Origin: Streptacidiphilus jiangxiensis
GTDB lineage: Bacteria > Actinomycetota > Actinomycetes > Streptomycetales > Streptomycetaceae
DNA length: 44,261 nt
Reading direction: 5' to 3'
Assembly (NCBI RefSeq): GCF_900109465.1
Contig: NZ_FOAZ01000041.1
Span: 1 to 44,261 of the forward strand
Made by a program: the position numbers and the translations under genes. The notes under the pieces are model-generated. The model had not been told where the DNA came from. It worked only from the letters and a program-made list of their open reading frames with translations, and did no database searches. Position 1 is the stretch's first letter, and each line of letters begins with the position of its first letter. Below are positions 8,465 to 16,137 of this stretch, piece after piece.

Positions 8465-9229
8465 TCAGCGCCGTCGCGGGCGCCGCGGCGCCCCGGAGGC
8501 TGGGCGTGTCGCGCTGTTCGTGGCCGGGCGGACGGCGGCGGGTGTGTTGGGCGGGAAGCCGTCCCGGTGCCAGGTGTCGGCCTCGTCGGCGGTGGCGAAG
8601 CGGGCCTCGCGGACGCGGTAGTCCAGCGGCGCGTCGGAGGTGTCGGGGACCTCGGCCTGCGCGAGGTACGGAGGGAGCGCACCGGGCTGGTGGTCGCGGT
8701 AGAGCACGTAGACGGGGCCGTCCTCGTGCGTGAAGTGGTCGACCACTTCGAAGCGGCCAGCGCGGTCGGCCCGGATGCGCTGCTCGGCGGCGCGGCTGGC
8801 CGAGTCCGTGGCCCTCACGGTCCCGGCCGCCGGGGTCAGCGTGGTCGGGGCGAGGCCCTGCTCGGCGAGCCACCGCTGGGCGATGGCGAGCGTCGGAACC
8901 CGCTCGGCCCGCAGCCGGAACGTCTTCGCGCTCGGGGTGTGGAGCAGATGCACGGCCACCAGGTCCGCTGTGCCGGGCATGTCGAAGACCGCGCGGGAGT
9001 CGAAGAAGACCGCGGCCGTCTCCAGCACAGTGACCAGGCCGCCGCCCGGCAGGTCGAACAAGCCTGGCGCCGCTGGGGAGGGCGGGGCTTGCCGGAGCGT
9101 GCCCGTGTGGTGGGCCAGGACGGTGAGGCAGTTCGCGTACAGGTCGAGCGTGTTGACGGTGTCGGCGGATTCGGTGTCGGCCGGTCCGAGCCGGTCAAGG
9201 GCCCGAAACGGGAAGGCGAAGTCGGCCAC
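8465..9229 (-). CDS. Hypothetical protein
   Basis: A 254-residue protein of mixed alpha/beta character, with segments such as GLFDLPGGGLVTVLETAAVFF and RFEVVDHFTHEDGPVYVLYR. No recognised domain, membrane segment or signal peptide. The start is taken as GTG 9229 in the gap after the upstream gene. An earlier in-frame ATG at 9379 would overlap that gene by about 100 bases and adds only low-complexity residues. The C-terminal 25 residues are Pro/Arg/Thr-rich and end RRPRRR. Confidence 0.72.
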   Translation of the reverse strand: MADFAFPFRALDRLGPADTESADTVNTLDLYANCLTVLAHHTGTLRQAPPSPAAPGLFDLPGGGLVTVLETAAVFFDSRAVFDMPGTADLVAVHLLHTPSAKTFRLRAERVPTLAIAQRWLAEQGLAPTTLTPAAGTVRATDSASRAAEQRIRADRAGRFEVVDHFTHEDGPVYVLYRDHQPGALPPYLAQAEVPDTSDAPLDYRVREARFATADEADTWHRDGFPPNTPAAVRPATNSATRPASGAPRRPRRR

Positions 9230-9275
9230 GGGGCGGCGGGTCTCCAAGCTGGGTCGCGGAGTTAGCGGGGGTGGG

Positions 9276-10382
9276 TCAGCGGCGGGCGCGGAAGGACTGG
9301 ACCCGCTCGGCTGCGGGCGCCGTGGCTGCCTGCCAGCGCTGGCGGGCCTGTTGGACCGGGGCGAGCAGCGCGAGCGCACGCGGGACGAGGCGGCTTGGCG
9401 GCATCGTCGCCGCGAAGTCCCGCACCTGCCATGCCGCCGCGCTCGCGGTGCGCGCCAGTGCGCGGCGGGCGACGATCTCGCCGCCGAACGCGGGGTCGCC
9501 CGGCGCCGGTACGAGGCCGAGGATTCGCTCCACTGTCAGTACCTGGTCGGTGAGCAGCCCTCGCCTGCGGGCTTCCCACAGCAGCGTGACCTGGTCGATC
9601 GCCCGGCCGTTTCGATGCAGGGCGACGAGCAGCGAGAACACGGCGCCCAGTCCCGGATCGGCGAAGTCGGCGGGGCGCAGCCACACCGCCATCTCGCCGA
9701 TCACCTGCGGGGTCTGCAGCAGCGTCCCGAGAAGCATCTCCTCCTCGGCCAGCAGGTCCTGCCCCAACTGTTCCACCGAGCCGTTGACGACGGCGGGTTC
9801 ACCCAGGCCCGGCGCGGACTGGTCGGCTCCGTGTCCCGGGCGGGGGACACCGGCCAGGCGGCCGAGCTGGTCGAGGACCTCGGTGAGGATGTCCAGGTGG
9901 GTGAGCAGGATGCGGGCCTCGCCGCCTGCGGCCAGTGTGGTCTGGGCGGAGGTGAGCATGCGTGTGGCGTGCTCGGCGACGGTGCGTTGCAGGGCTGCCT
10001 CCACCACCATGCGCCCGTAGACCGGGGCGTGGTCGCTGCGGGGGCAGGCAGCGGCCAGGGTGTGCGGGTAGGAGGGAGAGATCCCGCGGGTGGTGCGGCT
10101 CGCCGTTGCGACGGCGTCGGTCAGCCACGCCAACGCCTCCTCCTTCCCGGGGTGGGGGGCGAGCGCGGGGTGGCCGGCCCGGAACTGGTCCACCAAGGCC
10201 TGGTAGAGCGCCCGGTGGGCTGCCCGGTAGAAGTTCTGCGCCGCGAGCCACTCGTGGACTGTCCGGGTCTGCTGCGGGTCGAGCAGCAGCGCGCCGAGGA
10301 GCGCCTGCTCGGCCAGCACCACCGGATCCGGCCCCTCCACCGCCGGCGGCGTGGTGCCGAGGGTGTTCTGGGAGCCGGTCAT
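9276..10382 (-). CDS. Tandem DnaB-helicase N-terminal-domain protein lacking the ATPase
   Basis: A 368-residue protein with two copies of a DnaB N-terminal-like helical domain and no RecA-type motor. Copy one (about residues 15-150) starts VLAEQALLGALLLDPQQ and has the typical FYRAAHRALYQAL helix. Copy two (about 210-330) starts EEEMLLGTLLQTPQVIGEM and has ADPGLGAVFSLLVALHRNG. In DnaB this domain forms the collar that contacts primase, so this protein may recruit or block host primase or helicase during plasmid replication or transfer; that is inference. There is no Walker motif. The ATG overlaps the stop of the small gene upstream. The tail ends SFRARR. Confidence 0.78.
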   Translation of the reverse strand: MTGSQNTLGTTPPAVEGPDPVVLAEQALLGALLLDPQQTRTVHEWLAAQNFYRAAHRALYQALVDQFRAGHPALAPHPGKEEALAWLTDAVATASRTTRGISPSYPHTLAAACPRSDHAPVYGRMVVEAALQRTVAEHATRMLTSAQTTLAAGGEARILLTHLDILTEVLDQLGRLAGVPRPGHGADQSAPGLGEPAVVNGSVEQLGQDLLAEEEMLLGTLLQTPQVIGEMAVWLRPADFADPGLGAVFSLLVALHRNGRAIDQVTLLWEARRRGLLTDQVLTVERILGLVPAPGDPAFGGEIVARRALARTASAAAWQVRDFAATMPPSRLVPRALALLAPVQQARQRWQAATAPAAERVQSFRARR

Positions 10383-10597
10383 GAAAGGGTCTGCCCGCAT
10401 GTTGTGGCCGTGGCGATGGCGCGATCGGCGGCGGCCAACGCCGCAGCAAGCGCGTCGAATTCGGACGCAGCCTGCGGGTCGGTGACCTGGATCTGTCCGC
10501 TACGGCCCATGAGCAGCCATTCGTCGCCGGCACGCAGCAGCGGCACCGTCATCTCGCCGACGCTGTCGACGACGGAGGACCGCGGAGTGGGCTTCAT
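10379..10597 (-). CDS. Small hypothetical protein
   Basis: A 72-residue protein coupled on both sides by ATGA overlaps. It has a short beta-like N-terminal part (VPLLRAGDEWLLMGRSGQIQ) and an Ala-rich helix (ASEFDALAAALAAADRAIAT). No homology recognised. Its position immediately before the DnaB N-domain protein suggests a partner, but the sequence gives no direct evidence. Confidence 0.72.
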   Translation of the reverse strand: MKPTPRSSVVDSVGEMTVPLLRAGDEWLLMGRSGQIQVTDPQAASEFDALAAALAAADRAIATATTCGQTLS

Positions 10598-11916
10598 CGC
10601 CGCCTGCCGGCGCGTGTCGTCGGCGCAGCCGGGATAGCGGCGGCTCGGTGGGGTGCGGACCGGGCAGTGAGCGGCGCGAGGCCGGGTCGGACGAACCGAG
10701 CGCTCGCGTCGAGGGCCTGCTCGGTCAGGGAGCCGCCGTCGGCGCTGAAGCGCTGGCGCAGGACGTCGACGGCGGAGGCGAGCGTGCTGTCGTTGCTGTG
10801 CCACAGCGAGGTCTCGCCGGTCTCGTCGGGGCGCACGTGGAGGGCGACGTGGGCGCCGGTATGGCTGCGGGCGACGATCGCGGTGCCCGGCAGGGCGCCG
10901 CTCCACGCCGGTGGGGTGGGCGTGGTGGCGAGCACGGTCAGCGGGGCCTGGTGACGCAGGAGACCCCGGAGATACCGGGTGCCGGCCGTGTGGGGGCCCT
11001 GGGCGAGTGCCCACTCCCAGCCGAGCACGTGCGGGGTGTGCAGGCCGCGGTGGTTGTGCTCGGCCGGGATGGCGACCGCGCGCGCGAGGGTGGCGAAGTC
11101 GGCCTGGTAGGCGTCCAGCCGGTCCAACAGAGGCCGCGCGTCCTTGGCGCGCATCCGCTTGGCGCGGTCGCGGACCTCCTGGGTTCGCGGGTGACCGGGA
11201 AGGATCATGGACATCGCGTCCGCCCAGGTGCCGCGCAGCCGTCGGCCCTCCAGCACGAGGTCCCGCATGCCGTGCAGGGCCGGGAACGGCATCCACAGGC
11301 TGGGATCGTGCACGGCGGCGCCGGGCGCCAACAGCCGGATGCGGTCCAGGACGGGCGCCGCGTGGTCGAGGACGTAGTCCAGGTACGGCCAGGCCGCGGT
11401 GTAGTCCCGCACGAACTCCACACCGTCGCCGTCGTACGTGCGCGTGATGGTCTCGCCGCTCAGGCGCTGCCCGTTGCGGAACTGTTCGGCGTGTCCGGAC
11501 CGGCCTGCTGCCTCGCCGACGGCGTCGAGCAGCAGGTCCAGGCGCCGCACGTAGACGGCCAGTTCGGCGGTCGGCAGCAGGCGGCGGGCGATCCGGGCGG
11601 CAGCGCGCGCGGGATCGTGGTCGTCCAGGTGGAGCGCCGCCGGAAGCGCAGGGCGGGCGGCGGCCCGTGCCAGGGCGGGGTCGGTGAAGACCGGGACGAT
11701 GCGCCAGCCGGGACGGCGCCGCAGCGGCGTCATGGCCAGGTCGACCCCGTCCGGGCCGCGCAGCAGGTCGCCCTCGGGGCGCACGTGGGCACTCCACCCG
11801 TCCAGGCGTGCTGCCACCTCGGCCGGGAAGCCGGTCAGGCCGGGCAGCGGCCGGGACCGGTCAGGGGTGGAGGGGGAGGATGTCAACGAAGGTTCTCCTG
11901 AATCCGTGCGGGTCAT
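10594..11916 (-). CDS. Hypothetical protein, 440 aa
   Basis: A cytoplasmic-looking 440-residue protein with no domain I recognise. The N-terminal third has beta/alpha segments (WRIVPVFTDPALARAAARPA) and a run of basic helices (AARIARRLLPTAELAVYVRR). The middle carries Trp- and His-containing motifs (LWMPFPALHGMRDLV; EHNHRGLHTPHVLGWEWALA). The end is Ala/Pro-rich and finishes RAGRRR. It starts at ATG 11916, overlapping the previous stop (ATGA), and its own stop overlaps the next gene the same way. Confidence 0.78.
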   Translation of the reverse strand: MTRTDSGEPSLTSSPSTPDRSRPLPGLTGFPAEVAARLDGWSAHVRPEGDLLRGPDGVDLAMTPLRRRPGWRIVPVFTDPALARAAARPALPAALHLDDHDPARAAARIARRLLPTAELAVYVRRLDLLLDAVGEAAGRSGHAEQFRNGQRLSGETITRTYDGDGVEFVRDYTAAWPYLDYVLDHAAPVLDRIRLLAPGAAVHDPSLWMPFPALHGMRDLVLEGRRLRGTWADAMSMILPGHPRTQEVRDRAKRMRAKDARPLLDRLDAYQADFATLARAVAIPAEHNHRGLHTPHVLGWEWALAQGPHTAGTRYLRGLLRHQAPLTVLATTPTPPAWSGALPGTAIVARSHTGAHVALHVRPDETGETSLWHSNDSTLASAVDVLRQRFSADGGSLTEQALDASARFVRPGLAPLTARSAPHRAAAIPAAPTTRAGRRR

Positions 11917-12401
11917 CGGCGCGACCGCGCGGCAGGTGCGCTTCCGGTGCGGGGAGCCGGGGCGGAGATCTTTATCCGGCTGTCCTGGCGGGCGGGGGTG
12001 GGAGCGGGCGCTGGGGCCGGGGCCAGTCCGGTGAACGCGGTGATGTAGGTGCGGATGGCGTCGCGGAGCCGGTCGGGGTGGCAGCGGTCGGGCTGGAAGA
12101 CCCGGTCCTGGTTGTAGAGGGTGATTGCCGCTGCCCGTTCCCCGTAGGCGAGTGACTCCTCGGCGTTGGTAAAGGTGCCGTGCTCGGTGAAGCCGAACAC
12201 GTTGGTGTCCAGCACCCCGTGCTGCAGGGAGATGATCCGGACCCGGACGCCGGGGTAGGTGTCCGCCCGGATCGACTGGGCGAGGTCGGCGGTGACCGTG
12301 AGTCCGGCGTCGGGCAGGTGGAGCGTCTGCTGGCGGCCGGTGACGGTGCCGGAGTTCAGCGGGTCGAGGCGGGCAAGGACGAGGGCGTGGTCGACACGCA
12401 T
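11913..12401 (-). CDS. Hypothetical protein
   Basis: A 162-residue protein. ATG 12401 is chosen because GGAGG lies nine bases upstream; longer in-frame starts lack an SD. The N-terminal 80 residues look beta-rich (TLHLPDAGLTVTADLAQS, GVRVRIISLQHGVLDTNVFG) and are followed by helices. After about residue 125 the chain becomes a Pro/Ala linker ending PAARSRR. No family recognised. Confidence 0.76.
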   Translation of the reverse strand: MRVDHALVLARLDPLNSGTVTGRQQTLHLPDAGLTVTADLAQSIRADTYPGVRVRIISLQHGVLDTNVFGFTEHGTFTNAEESLAYGERAAAITLYNQDRVFQPDRCHPDRLRDAIRTYITAFTGLAPAPAPAPTPARQDSRIKISAPAPRTGSAPAARSRR

Positions 12402-12475
12402 TGGGACGTACCTCCGGGGCAGGGGTGTCGTGGAAGGCGCGGCTTGGGGGAGCGGCTTGCGCGGGACCAGCGCGG

Positions 12476-12655
12476 TCAGACCGCGGCCCAACGTGGTAGG
12501 CCGGAGGTGTCGTCGCTGAAGTGGCGGCTCGCAGGCGATCGGGCATCGCCGAAGTGCAGCACGTCCTCGGTGCGGGTCCGGTCCGTCGCCGAGCCGGATG
12601 CCTGCGTGGTGGGGTGGTCGACGCTGTCGTGCAGGTCGTAGTCGGGGTGGGACAT
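12476..12655 (-). CDS. Small acidic hypothetical protein, 59 aa
   Basis: A short gene with an ATG preceded by GAGGAG four bases upstream. It encodes a polar, acidic peptide beginning MSHPDYDLHDSVDHP and ending SGLPRWAAV. It fills most of the space between the methyltransferase and the 162-residue protein, in the same direction, with wobble positions rich in G and C. It contains TEDVLHFGDARSPASRHFSD, which looks like a disordered linker or adaptor. Function unknown. Confidence 0.6.
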   Translation of the reverse strand: MSHPDYDLHDSVDHPTTQASGSATDRTRTEDVLHFGDARSPASRHFSDDTSGLPRWAAV

Positions 12656-12686
12656 CGATCTCCTCGGCGGCTTGTTCGGGGTGTGG

Positions 12687-14129
12687 TCAGCGAGAGCTGT
12701 GTGCGGGGCGCCTGGCGGCTGGGGGCTTCGCGGCGGGGGTCCACTGGTCGAGGCCGGGCAGCGTCGGGGAGGCCGTGGTGCTCCAGGCCTCCAGGCCGGG
12801 AAGCATCGGGGAGGCCGCTGAGGCTGCTGCTCGGCGGCGCGGCGCTGGGGCGGGCACTGCCGGTTCGGCGGCGAGGGCCTGGCTGTGGGGCCCGTACAGG
12901 TCGGCGAGGTAGTCGGCGACGGCGCTCTCCCACTGGCGGCCGACGAGCGGACCGAGGACGGCTGCCCCGACCGGGGGAGTGACCAGGTCGCCCAGCTGTT
13001 GGTAGGCGCTGGACCGGGACCCGGTCCAGGGGTAGGTGGCGGGCATCCCGACCAGCAGCGCGCCCTGCGGCACCGGGAAGCGATGCGTGGGGTCGTCCGC
13101 CGGGTACCAGCCGCGCATCTTCGAGGTGATGGCGATGGCGGGCCTGTCAGCGGGCCACTCGTTGCCGCCGCTGGTCTTCCTGTTGCCGCGCGTGTTGACC
13201 CGGATACCCGCAGGCCAGCCCAGCGCGCGAGCCGCGGTCATGGGCTCCACCGGCGAACTCGGCACCATCGCTGCCAGATCGATCCTCATGTGCCGCCCGC
13301 CGACCAGGAACGTGCGTTTGCGCCGTGAGGCGAGCCCGTAGTCGACCGCGTCCAGTACCTGCCATCGGGCGTCCGCCCAGTCGGCCTCCTCCAGGTAGTT
13401 CGCCAGTGCGTCCAGCACTACCTCCGGCAGGGCGCTGGACTGCTCCATCGCTAGCCACCGCAGTTGGTCGTAGCGCGCCGTGAGCGACAGCGACCAGATC
13501 AGCGTCTCGGCGATCAGGCCGATCCGCTCGTCCGTCATCTCCTTGATGGGGGCCCGTGCCTCGTCCAGGCTCATCAAGGCTCCGGTGAACCCGGCATAGC
13601 CGTCCCACGCCGGATCGCAGCAGACCCCGCACTCGTCCGGCTCGACGCACAGTTGGTTGTCGTGCCAGAACCCGAAGGTCGCGTCGAAGGCGTTGGCCAG
13701 GGTGTCCAAGAGGAGTTCGAGGTTGAGGTCCGTGTGGCCGGCGCGCTTCCCGGCAGGCGTCCAGACCTGGCAGGGAGCGGAGAGGATCAGGCCCTGCGCC
13801 CACTGCAGGCACAGGTGGCCCGGGTCGAGGGAGCGGACGTCGGCGACGATCCGGCGGTGTCCGGCCGCGACGGCGGTCGCTGCGGCGTCGAAGCCGATCT
13901 CGACGCCCACCACGTCGAACTCGCCGTCCAGCAGGGACAGCGACTGCTCCCAGCCGCCGGCTCCGGCGAAGAGGTTGATGATGCGCGGTGGATCACCGGG
14001 CTTCGGCGGGAACAGCCACTCGATCGGCCACGGGTGGGCCAGGCGTGCGAGCTCGTCGTGGTTCCACGGCCCCATCTGCTGGCTGGACGGCGGGTGGTTG
14101 AGGTCGCCTGCGCTGGACAGGCGCGGCAC
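12687..14129 (-). CDS. C5-cytosine DNA methyltransferase-like protein
   Basis: A 480-residue Dcm-family protein. Motif I is INLFAGAGGWEQSL (about 51-64), motif IV is SAPCQVWTPAGKR with the catalytic Cys at about 120, motif VIII is SRRKRTFLVGGR, and motif X is QQLGDLVTPPVGAAVLGPL. Motif VI, normally ENV, reads MEQS, and motif IV has SAPCQ in place of the usual PPCQ, so activity is probable but not assured. The tail is a Pro/Ala-rich repeat (SPMLPGLEAW, SPTLPGLDQW) ending RRPAHSSR. GTG 14129 has no SD. An in-frame CTG at 14174 overlaps the upstream stop as CTGA and adds TWRDPRKVWPADEL, so the true start may be there. Confidence 0.82.
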   Translation of the reverse strand: MPRLSSAGDLNHPPSSQQMGPWNHDELARLAHPWPIEWLFPPKPGDPPRIINLFAGAGGWEQSLSLLDGEFDVVGVEIGFDAAATAVAAGHRRIVADVRSLDPGHLCLQWAQGLILSAPCQVWTPAGKRAGHTDLNLELLLDTLANAFDATFGFWHDNQLCVEPDECGVCCDPAWDGYAGFTGALMSLDEARAPIKEMTDERIGLIAETLIWSLSLTARYDQLRWLAMEQSSALPEVVLDALANYLEEADWADARWQVLDAVDYGLASRRKRTFLVGGRHMRIDLAAMVPSSPVEPMTAARALGWPAGIRVNTRGNRKTSGGNEWPADRPAIAITSKMRGWYPADDPTHRFPVPQGALLVGMPATYPWTGSRSSAYQQLGDLVTPPVGAAVLGPLVGRQWESAVADYLADLYGPHSQALAAEPAVPAPAPRRRAAASAASPMLPGLEAWSTTASPTLPGLDQWTPAAKPPAARRPAHSSR

Positions 14130-14170
14130 CAGCTCGTCCGCAGGCCAGACCTTGCGTGGATCGCGCCAGG

Positions 14171-14746
14171 TCAGCGCTGCCCCCGGCGCGGGGGGTTCGG
14201 TGCGGTCGTGGACTGGCGGGCCCCGCCGTCCGACGCGCTGCGGATGCCCGAGTCGGTGATCCCCGGGGAGGCGGACTGGGCAGCCTGCGCGCGGGCGCCA
14301 TCCGGCTCGGGCGGTGTCGCGGTGCGGTCCGCATCGACCAGGTCGACGCCGACCTCGTCGAGGCGGTCGCCGATCTCGCCGAGCGCACGCGTCTGCGCCT
14401 CGATGACGCCGGCGACGTGGGCGGCGCCGGGGATCTGCCGGACGCGCTCCGCCGCCTCCTCAAGGAACTGGTGGAGCCGGGCCAGGGCGGCGTCGTCGGT
14501 GCAGCAGACGTGGTGGATGACCGCGGCCAGCTCGCCCGGTGACTCGCAGCCGGCGAGCGCCTCGGTCCAGTCCAGGACCGAGCGCCCGGGAGCAGGCGGC
14601 TCACTGCCCTGCGTGGTGCGGCTGCGGACGCGGGCGAGGCCGCTGCGCAGCAGATCGTCGTGGGTCGGTTCGCCGGTGTCGTAGGAGCGGATCTGCTCGG
14701 TGGTGCGGCCGGCGTTGTCGTACAGCTCGAAGTCCGGGGTGCTGAT
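14171..14746 (-). CDS. Hypothetical protein with apparent ATC start
   Basis: An open frame of 191 codons after TGA 14789 contains no ATG, GTG or TTG before or near its beginning. GAGGAG followed by seven bases leads exactly to ATC 14746, giving a natural N-terminus (STPDFELYDNAGRTTEQIRS). The protein is polar and largely helical (DAALARLHQFLEEAAERVRQ; GVIEAQTRALGEIGDRLDEV), with a disordered tail ending NPPRRGQR. It lies between the PP-loop protein and the methyltransferase and shares their direction. Coding character is supported by strong GC3 bias and length. Either ATC is used as start, or an ATG was lost by mutation or sequencing error. Confidence 0.65.
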   Translation of the reverse strand: MSTPDFELYDNAGRTTEQIRSYDTGEPTHDDLLRSGLARVRSRTTQGSEPPAPGRSVLDWTEALAGCESPGELAAVIHHVCCTDDAALARLHQFLEEAAERVRQIPGAAHVAGVIEAQTRALGEIGDRLDEVGVDLVDADRTATPPEPDGARAQAAQSASPGITDSGIRSASDGGARQSTTAPNPPRRGQR

Positions 14747-14788
14747 GGGGCGACTCCTCGAAGGCTGAGAGGGAGGTGGTGAGTTGGG

Positions 14789-15691
14789 TCAGGCCGCGTC
14801 GCCGCGGCATGCCCAGGGGGAGCAGCCGCCGGGCTCGTCGTCCTCGTCGGCGTCGGCGAGGGGGAGCAGGTCGAGCTGCTGGCCGCGCCGCTCGGCGCGC
14901 GAGAGGCGGTCGATCGGCGCCTGGTCGAGCGGGAGGCGGGATCGGTGCAGGTACGCGCTGCCGAGCAGCGGTGAGCCGGTGGCGTTCGCGCGGGCGCTGC
15001 CGGCGCGGATCGCGGCGTCGAAGCTGACGACGTCCGCCCACTCCTCGGGGCTCTGGTCGCGGATCTGCCGCCACTGGCGGTCCGAGTGGAACGGGCACCC
15101 AAGGCACGAGGACTTCGGGGTGTCCGGGAAGCCGTTCTCCGCCAGGAGCCGCAGGCAGTCCTCGCGGGTCAGGTCGAGGTCCAGCAGCGGGAAGCGGTTG
15201 CGCATGTAGCGCACATCGGCGTCCTTGGCCCGGTGGAACTCATCCCGTGAGATGCCGATCCACTGCTCGACGAACACCCCAGCCGGAATTCGCGCCGGAT
15301 ACGGGTAGCCGAGCAGCTCCCTAACCTTGGCCTTTAGTGGTTTGATCTTATATTCGCCGGTGCACTGACGACGCGTCATCCCGTCGCCGCCGTCCGGGTT
15401 CTTGATGAACAGCGGCATGCTCGCGAAGCGGTGGTCGGGGTCGAGCGCGTCGCGGCGGATGTTGCCCGAGGAGACCCGGAAGACCTTGATCCCCGCCGGG
15501 GCGGCGACCTCGCGCTCCAGCCGGTCCAGGTGCGCGTACACCGACCTGGGCTCCCACCCGGTGTCGCTGAACAGCGCATATTCGATCTTGGGAAGGTGTC
15601 CCTGAGCTGCGAGGATCAGCAGGAGCGAGCTTTGGACTCCGGCCCCGAGGGACAGGCAGCGGAACGCGGGCTCGGTGTTCGTGATGGTCAC
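14789..15691 (-). CDS. PP-loop / PAPS-reductase-like protein
   Basis: A 300-residue member of the phosphoadenosine-phosphosulfate-reductase-like PP-loop superfamily, as found in phages and in DNA-modification loci. The N-terminal nucleotide loop is SLGAGVQSSLLLILAAQ, followed by ALFSDTGWEPRSVYAHLDRL. The central MTRRQCTGEYKIKPL and the CxxCPFH motif (SSCLGCPFHSD) provide cysteines that could bind Fe-S or act as thiol carriers. GTG 15691 overlaps the upstream XF1762 stop (GTGA). A sulfur-transfer or nucleotide/DNA-modification role is inferred from family and from the neighbouring methyltransferase; ordinary sulfate assimilation is unlikely in this context. Confidence 0.8.
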   Translation of the reverse strand: MTITNTEPAFRCLSLGAGVQSSLLLILAAQGHLPKIEYALFSDTGWEPRSVYAHLDRLEREVAAPAGIKVFRVSSGNIRRDALDPDHRFASMPLFIKNPDGGDGMTRRQCTGEYKIKPLKAKVRELLGYPYPARIPAGVFVEQWIGISRDEFHRAKDADVRYMRNRFPLLDLDLTREDCLRLLAENGFPDTPKSSCLGCPFHSDRQWRQIRDQSPEEWADVVSFDAAIRAGSARANATGSPLLGSAYLHRSRLPLDQAPIDRLSRAERRGQQLDLLPLADADEDDEPGGCSPWACRGDAA

Positions 15692-16137
15692 GGCGCCTGC
15701 CACAGGGTGCGGGCGACGTGCTCGGTGCCGAGCTCCGTGCGGGGCCGGGAGGCGGTGTGCCAGCCGGGTCGGGGCCGGCGCTGGGCGAGGACGCGCCATC
15801 CGGCGCCGCGCAGGCTCGCGCCGGACTCCCCGGACTGGGTGTAGGTGAGCAGCCGGGTGTAGCCGAGGGCCTTGGTTGCGCGCCACGCGGCGGCGTAGAG
15901 CAGGGAGTTGGCGTTGGCGGCGCCGTCGGTGCAGGTGCGGGTGACCTCTAGGGTGGCGCCGTCGTCGAGGTGCCGGGCGACGGGGCGGCCGACGATCGCG
16001 ACCGCGCGCAGGCGGCCGGTGCGGTCGGCGGCGCCGACGGCGAAGACCTGGCCTTGCGGGGGACGGTGGTGGCGGTGGTGCTCGGCAACGAAGGTGTTGG
16101 CGTCGCGGGAGCGGACCGGGACCAGGTGCAGGCTCAC
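15688..16137 (-). CDS. XF1762 family protein
   Basis: A 149-residue protein that matches the small XF1762 family (VAEHHRHHRPPQGQVFAVGA; AIVGRPVARHLDDGATLEVT; RTCTDGAANANSLLYAAAWR; YTQSGESGASLRGAGWRVLA). The fold resembles an acetyltransferase (GNAT-like), and members occur in phages and mobile elements, but the role is unknown to me. The His-rich EHHRHHRP segment and the TCTDGxxNANS motif are intact. It is coupled to the coupling-protein gene (ATGA) and to the PP-loop gene (GTGA). Confidence 0.85.
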   Translation of the reverse strand: MSLHLVPVRSRDANTFVAEHHRHHRPPQGQVFAVGAADRTGRLRAVAIVGRPVARHLDDGATLEVTRTCTDGAANANSLLYAAAWRATKALGYTRLLTYTQSGESGASLRGAGWRVLAQRRPRPGWHTASRPRTELGTEHVARTLWQAP

